Source: Lamellibrachia columna
Lineage: Eukaryota > Annelida > Polychaeta > Sabellida > Siboglinidae
Direction: 5' to 3'
Assembly (NCBI GenBank): GCA_963662155.1
Contig: OY759273.1
Coordinates: 25,006,373-25,070,372 of the forward strand
Length of the DNA: 64,000 nt
Every line of letters starts with the position of its first letter. Within the stretch, counting starts at the first letter, position 1. The notes beneath the pieces were generated by a model. It saw nothing but the letters and a program-made list of their open reading frames with translations. It was not told the origin of the DNA and searched no databases. This document shows, piece after piece, positions 58,330 through 64,000 of this stretch. Position numbers and translations under genes: made by a program.

Positions 58330-59650
58330 TTTTACACTTGTTCTAATAAATCAGTATTTGCGCTTAGTAGTAATGGCTTATGTTTTGGTAATCAGATTGA
58401 TTTGTTTAATGTTTTTATTTATACTTTCACTGTACATCCTTCTTGTCAAAGGATATTTGATTTTTATGAGCATGCTTTAGTCAAGAAGAGTACGTCGTTT
58501 ATATGAGTACAACAATATGGTAAAATGCATATTGCTCAAACAGAAATACATATGAGAGATTGATTTTGTAAATATTTAGCAAATATTCTATTTAAATAAT
58601 GTTTTTTCTCATAAGCAATGTATACACTGCTTATGAAAATGTTGACCATATTATTGGATTTATTAAACATAACTTTTTTTTACCAAACTAACGGTGCTTT
58701 TCCTCTTTTTTCACTGATGTTCATGGGTTAGGTTCTGGTAAAATATTGTCGAGTCACTCTATCTGTTTTTTCTTTCCATACTTTTCTAACGGCTGCCCCC
58801 TCTCCATCTTTCATCTTCCCCCTCTCAATCTTTCATCTTCCCCTGATCTTCTCAAATCCCACCTCACGCAGTCCTTCGATCTTAGCTGTTCATTCCCCTT
58901 TTCTTGCATCATTGATGTTTTTTCACCTTTCTCTTCCACTCTCTTTACTAGTATGTCTGCATCCATCCTTACCATGAGGCCTGCCCATTTCACCTTGCTT
59001 CTCACCAATCTTCCTGTTGAACTGTTTTGTTGCATCACATATTTCCTCAGGTCGTTCATCCTTCTTTCGTCAACCCTCTTTGTTCGTGTTATTCGACAAA
59101 ACCAGAACCAACCTTGCAGCTGCTGTTGTTGTTCTGTCAACGCCACTGTCTCCAGATACAGATTAAGGCATGCTTGTGTAACACATGCTCTAAGGACTTT
59201 CCTTTTCAGCTTTTTCAAAATGTTTCTGTCCAACATGACTCCCTCTACCTTTCCCCGAGCATTCGCTCCCTGTTCATCTGGCATCGTATTTCTACCTCTG
59301 AATGCTCATCCTCATTAACCATTCCTCCAAGTTACACAAAGCCATCCACTTGGTTGAACTCCTTATCATCCAAAGTAATGTTCAAGTCCTCTCTCTGATG
59401 TCAAACCCACATCTCTTCTGTCTTCTCCCGGCTCATTATCGGTCCGTGCTTCTTGAACACCCTCTTCCATTCCTCCAACACTTCCTGTAGTTCTTGTTTT
59501 TTGTCTGCTATCATGGCCAGATCGTTTGCATACATCCCCTTCCTGAGAACATCCTTCATGCTGATCTTCCTGCTGATTAGTGCCACCACCATGATAAAGA
59601 ATAATGGGTCACTTCCTTGCCTCTAACCGATGTTAACTGGAAACTCTTCC
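58330..59650 (-). mobile_element. RTE-like LINE 3' end, unsplit copy
   Basis: On the minus strand the order is: palm (59592-59401, MYANDLAMIADKKQELQEVL, catalytic box YAND), thumb stretch with FVYLGGMVNEDEH (about 59330), then 59284-58811 with RNILKKLKRKVLRACVTQAC, ITRTKRVDERRMNDLRKY and VRSKVKWAGLMVRM, ending near 58738 at a QYF-like terminus, followed by a probable 3' UTR to 58330. This is the typical C-terminal part of a widespread animal endonuclease/reverse-transcriptase family. Stops and shifts (two main frames) make it inactive. It is the unsplit form of the locus into which the satellite is inserted at 7573-20338. The 5' part with the endonuclease is not present. Confidence 0.82.
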
Positions 59651-60020
59651 GACAACCCAGATCAGATTCCACTAAAGCTTCCCAGGCCCGGAGACAGTGA
59701 TGGTCAACAAGGACTCTCATCACGACCACACAGTTAATATAAGCTGGTGTACTGACAGGGCAGTAGTTGGTGTAATGCTGGTATCGAGATGAAAAAAGGC
59801 AGCCATATTTATTATCTTTATGATGACATAGAAAACAAAATAAAATCTTTTTAAAATTTAATCCCCACCCCCGGGGGCCCATATGGACGGTTCCCCATTT
59901 GACCCTCCATGTTCGGCAGAAGGGGAATAGGACACAACAGACAGACCAACATAAACTTCTTGATATGTTAGATATAGTACACAAAATATGTGTATGCAGA
60001 CATTGAAAACTAAAGCTGAT
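59650..60020. other. Spacer before copy C
   Basis: No supported gene. The 159-codon minus frame 59577-60056 runs across the LINE edge and shows no motif. A GC patch CCCACCCCCGGGGGCCC lies at 59866-59882. Confidence 0.45.
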
Positions 60021-60052
60021 TGAGTGTTGTTGTTTCTGCGTGCTACCTATAG

Positions 60053-62797
60053 ACATGCAGAAGTTCCCGCTGCGTATGAAGGAGAGATACCATAGTAGGG
60101 ACTGTGTTACAGCCCTCAGTGTCTATCTCGCCCCCACAACGGATGAGTCTCCCTGCTTGCTACATTTGACTAGAATGTTAGAACTAAACGTTATGAATTC
60201 TGACTAATTCATAGCAACTACAATTATGACTAACGTCTCATTTAGATGTGTTGATTATATTTGTTACGCTAATGTGCAAGTTGCTCCTTTGAAGCAGGGC
60301 TGTTTTGGTATTGTCCATTGCTCGACTGTTTTCAGCCCTGAGTGGGAAATGTATTGAGATAGCCTACTGGACAATTTCGGGTGATGTTTTCAACGAAGCA
60401 TTGCGTCTCTGGTAGGTCCAATTCTCAAGTATATTTCTTTGGAAAATATTCAAATATACCTGTAAAAGCTTTGTTTCATGATGATGACCATGTCACATTT
60501 ATGGGTTGATTTTTAGTGGGCCATCATTTACATATACTGTGACATCCAAAGTTCTATAAAATATACAAGTAAAAGCTTGGTTTTCTTTTCAAGTAATCCA
60601 AGTTGAAGCATTGATTATGATCATATCAGCTTTAGTTTGATATGATGCGGCTTACCAGTATCAGGGCCTTGAAATATTGAAAGTGAATCACTGTAGCTGA
60701 CTGCTGTGTTTGCAGTGTGCTCTGAGTACAACCATGTACATTCGTGGAACGTGACCTGATTCCTTGGCATGACCAGCACACAGCCCGGCTCAGTGGCCTT
60801 GGCATCATTCAAGTTTATCTCCATAGAGAGGGTGGAACCACACCTTCAGTATATCCACAGTAACAACTTTGGTAAGTCAGGATCTAGAATTTGACAGGAT
60901 CTAGAATTACAAGAATTAGATATTTCAGTAAATTAGATTATATATTAAGATACATAATAACTTTTTTTATTGGAAAACTGGACACCCCCTTTTTTGTGGA
61001 TCCGATCAGTTGTACTTAGTTGCTTAGTAGCTTTTTACAGCACTCACAACTGTCAGAAGGTACTAGAAACAGCGGTCGCCAAAAACTTAGTCATAGTAAA
61101 GACATAGTAAAGGGAAACTTGCAGAAAATAAAATATAGACGCCAAACAGTTGTACTTAGTTTCCGATGAAAGACCAATCTGGAGAGGACTTATTGCGAAC
61201 TAGGTGAGCAGTCATAGTCGTAACCACAGCTGACAGCGAGAGAGAGGCAATATGCATTTTACTACATTTAACAGCCAGTGCATCCTTTCTCCGTTCTCTC
61301 AAATCTGTTTGCCTGTCAGGGAAATTCTTCAATATTAACTTACTAGTACAACCATTCTCAATTCTTTTAGACAAATATTCGTTTATTACAAGGAAATGCT
61401 TCTAAATGAACTGCCAAAGCATCGTTCTTTGTTCTGGAAAATAGATTGTTTTAAATGGTCAAGCAGCTTTCTGTCAGTTAAAAAAAAATTCTAAATTAAG
61501 TTATTTTGTAATTTCTGTAAAATATTATAATGATCAAATTACAACACTGACTGATATGTATTGCCTGTATAGACTTGATGTCATCATTCCAGGTGCCACC
61601 ATCAAACCTCAGTCACAAAAGTCAGTACACAACATGACTACATCAGTGGACGACACAGAGCCATTCGATTACACAACAATTGACGTACCAGCAGTAAAGA
61701 CGTCACGACAGGACGGCGTCGGTGTCACCTGGGACAAACCACACAAGGATGAGAACATCGGCAGCGTAAGTTCTTGGCTCATGCTGATTATTGCACTCAC
61801 AGCAAAGTCAGTCTTTACGGAGACATTACAGCTTACTTGAAGTGTAAAGTGATTCTTGTACTCACAGCCCAGTCAGTCTTTACACAGATATTACAGCTTA
61901 CTTGAAGTGTAAAGTGATTGTTGTACTCACAGCCAAGTCAGTCTTTACACAGATATTACAGCTTAGTTGAAGTGTCAAGTGATTGTTGTACTCACAGCCC
62001 AGTCAGTCTTTATTCCGACATTACAGCTGACTCGAATTGAAAAATTATTCTTCCACTCACATACCAGTGAATCTTTATATAGGCCATACAACTGACTCAA
62101 AGTGTCAAATAATGATTGCACTTACATACCAGTGAGTCTCTATACAGATATAACAGCTGACTTGTAGTGTAAAGTGATTTTTGCATTCGCAACCCGGTTA
62201 GTCTTTCACGGACATTACAGCTTACTAGAAGTGTAAAGAGCTCTCTTGCTCTTGCATTAAAAACACGCGGGAAGGAGTTGTAGACCGAACTGCCCCAGGT
62301 ATATGGGTAGCTGTCTTGCCCCAGGGGGCACCAAGATGGCTTTTTGGGGTATTTTTACTGCTGCAAATGTTGATCCTTTTATGGTCGTCGGCACACTGCT
62401 TCAAATGTTCATCCTATCATTCCACTAGTATTCAACAGATGTGTAATATAGATGTAATGCTTGGTCGAATTATATATATTTTTGGAATGGAACCATTGGT
62501 TGATTCAGACAGAAAAGTAAGCATTTAAGTAGACAGGTTTTCTTACACCTATGTGTAACAAGATATTTGTAAAAAAAATGTGTAACATATTCACATGGCC
62601 TGCATTAAAAGAAACTGTAGAAAATTTGACCCATTCATTTATTGGCTTTTGGGATGATGAAATGACGACATCTGTTAATATCATTGCAGACACAATGGGT
62701 CAGTTCTTTACTTCATCTGTCGTGAGTAGTACGTCACCACGAAGAAGTGAGTTGGTTGTTGTGCATCAATCAGCTGAGATTTTCCCAGAAGCATATG
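60053..62797 (+). pseudogene. Receptor-like gene remnant, duplicon copy C
   Basis: Exon equivalents are 60053-60142, 60716-60871, 61593-61765 and one ending 62797. The donor after exon 1 is damaged (GGgtgagt in A, GGatgagt here). Exon 2 keeps the common TGA but not the TAG of copy A, reading FISIERVEPHLQYIHSNNFG. The transmembrane exon is again half missing. Different lesions in A and C point to independent decay after duplication. Confidence 0.4.
61787..62220. repeat. 65-bp minisatellite, copy C
   Basis: Same array as in A and B, about seven units. Confidence 0.85.
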
Positions 62798-62999
62798 GTA
62801 AGTGAGCAAGGAATATATATTAAGACTGAATTAATATTACACCATTAATTATTTCAATGCTATGCGGGAAAGTTCATTTTGGCAAAAGTGTACCCTGTAC
62901 GTGAAAACGCCCACATACAAATGTATTTATTATTACCTTTGTTAAATTTAATTTATATAAATGTTATAACTTATTGTATTATTAAAAAAAATACCGTTG

Positions 63000-63850
63000 C
63001 AGTCGACGGTCCAACATAATGAAGATATTGCCATATGGTTTCTCCTGGAAGTGTTTAAGGACAATATTGCATTGATATCAATGCAGACTGTTCTGGCGAC
63101 ACAGCAAATGATCAAGTGTTGACTGAATTAATACCATTCAGTGAACCATGTGTAGGTGTTAAATCTGTTATTGACCAGACTTGAGCGGATCTACACACTG
63201 GGTAGTGGGTCCAGGAAGTGTATGGAAGGAGACCATTTTCTTGCTGAAGCTATCTGCCGCATTTGATACCATTGGTCACAGGACAACTTATTAAAAGTGT
63301 GTCAATGTGGTGTGGCATATCTGGAACAGAGCTGGTTCTCATAATATTTAACTGATAGATGCAAAAGAATGAAGATAGCGAATTGTTTCTCAGCTACGCT
63401 CCCTACTTCACGTAATGTTCCTCAGGGTGTTTCACTCTCTACGCTACTCTACTTGGCTCAGTTATCCAACGTCACAACTTGGATCACCAAGTGTATGCTA
63501 ATAAATCACAGACCTATGCTATTTCGGCTACATGAGATACAAATCACTTCCAAAACTAGCTCAGGGATTGTCTCCACAAAATCTTCCATTGGATGACAGA
63601 GACCACATTAAAGTTAAATGCAAGTAAATCCGAGTTAGTTATTATTGGTGGGGTAAATTTTGCATGTCTATTTGAATCGATTAGGTGCGCACAATATGTT
63701 GCAAGACGTTTCCTTATGTGTCAGACTTTAGATTGCATGTAGAGAAGCACAGTAAAATCAAAACGTGTGGAAAGCATTAGCTTAACAGTGTCGCCTGGCT
63801 GTTCTTCGATGAGAACAAATTTGCATGTTTGCTGGAGTGCCATAAAACAC
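63000..63850 (+). mobile_element. CR1/Jockey-like reverse-transcriptase relic, copy C
   Basis: Counterpart of 2960-3800, with the same motif remnants and an extra ATATTGCATTGATATCA insertion near 63065. Confidence 0.75.
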
Positions 63851-64000
63851 TAATATTATATAGCCTTTTTGTTTAGGGAGTGACGTAGAGTGATATAATG
63901 AAAGCATTGATTTACTAAAATGCAAGGAAGGACATCAACGTAATAATTTACATGTAATTGATTACGGATTGACAGACGTTTGCTACGATGACAATAAAAC

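Larger units (their letters stand above)
60021..64000. repeat. Large duplicon, copy C (cut by window edge)
   Basis: Position n of copy A corresponds to 60020+n, shifted by an extra 16-17 bp (GGTCCAATTCTCAAGTA) near 60415 and another 15-18 bp near 63065. The copy runs off the right edge. Confidence 0.93.

Noticed and set aside
59577..60056. 159-codon minus ORF before copy C
   Set aside because: It runs across the boundary between LINE and duplicon sequence, so it cannot be an old conserved frame, and it shows no motif.

Overview
The window is AT-rich, intron-bearing animal DNA. There are no operons or ribosome-binding sites, candidate exons carry GT/AG borders, non-LTR retrotransposons and a tRNA-derived SINE are common, and tandem and segmental repeats cover most of it. 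A Toll/interleukin-receptor (TIR) fragment, a DUF4806 gene and the retrotransposon types fit an invertebrate metazoan. A lophotrochozoan such as a mollusc is my guess, at low confidence. Few intact host genes are visible.

Layout. (1) A large duplicon occurs three times: copy A (1-4490, with further pieces to about 6080), copy B (20943-24000, pieces to 24830) and copy C (60021 to the window end). Copies A and C each carry phase-compatible remnants of a receptor-like gene, a 65-bp minisatellite and a CR1-like reverse-transcriptase relic; B starts later and lacks the first exons. A diverged fourth fragment (42590-43080) keeps a transmembrane exon the others have lost. (2) A TIR-domain pseudogene lies at 6483-6856. 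(3) From 7573 to 20338 there is a transposon-derived satellite: seven internally deleted copies of a Mutator-like element in about 1.34-kb units, ending in one full-length element. The full element carries an intact I-PpoI-like His-Me finger endonuclease ORF on the plus strand and a decayed Mutator-like transposase on the minus strand. The array splits an RTE-like LINE whose unsplit relative sits at 58330-59650. (4) 24840-27240 holds a near-perfect 1.02-kb direct repeat and a 40-bp minisatellite. (5) 27950-29785 is a CR1-like LINE with PHD finger, endonuclease and the start of RT. (6) 30266-33810 has exons of an unrecognised gene broken up by a 27-bp minisatellite (30990-32050) and a SINE. (7) 34000-48240 is mostly non-coding, with several unusual tandem repeats, a LINE ORF1 fragment and a candidate pogo-like element. 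(8) 48661-53427 holds an acidic His/Asp-repeat ORF and a multi-exon DUF4806 gene. (9) That gene stops at 53549, where a second full Mutator/His-Me element (53549-57350) with the same right flank begins.

The strongest candidate for something undescribed is the pairing, in one element, of a Mutator-like transposase with a catalytically complete His-Me finger endonuclease, together with the growth of its deletion derivatives into a satellite with a two-unit higher-order period. The endonuclease ORF is open in both copies while the transposase in both carries the same frameshifts, in-frame stop and 156-bp tandem duplication.
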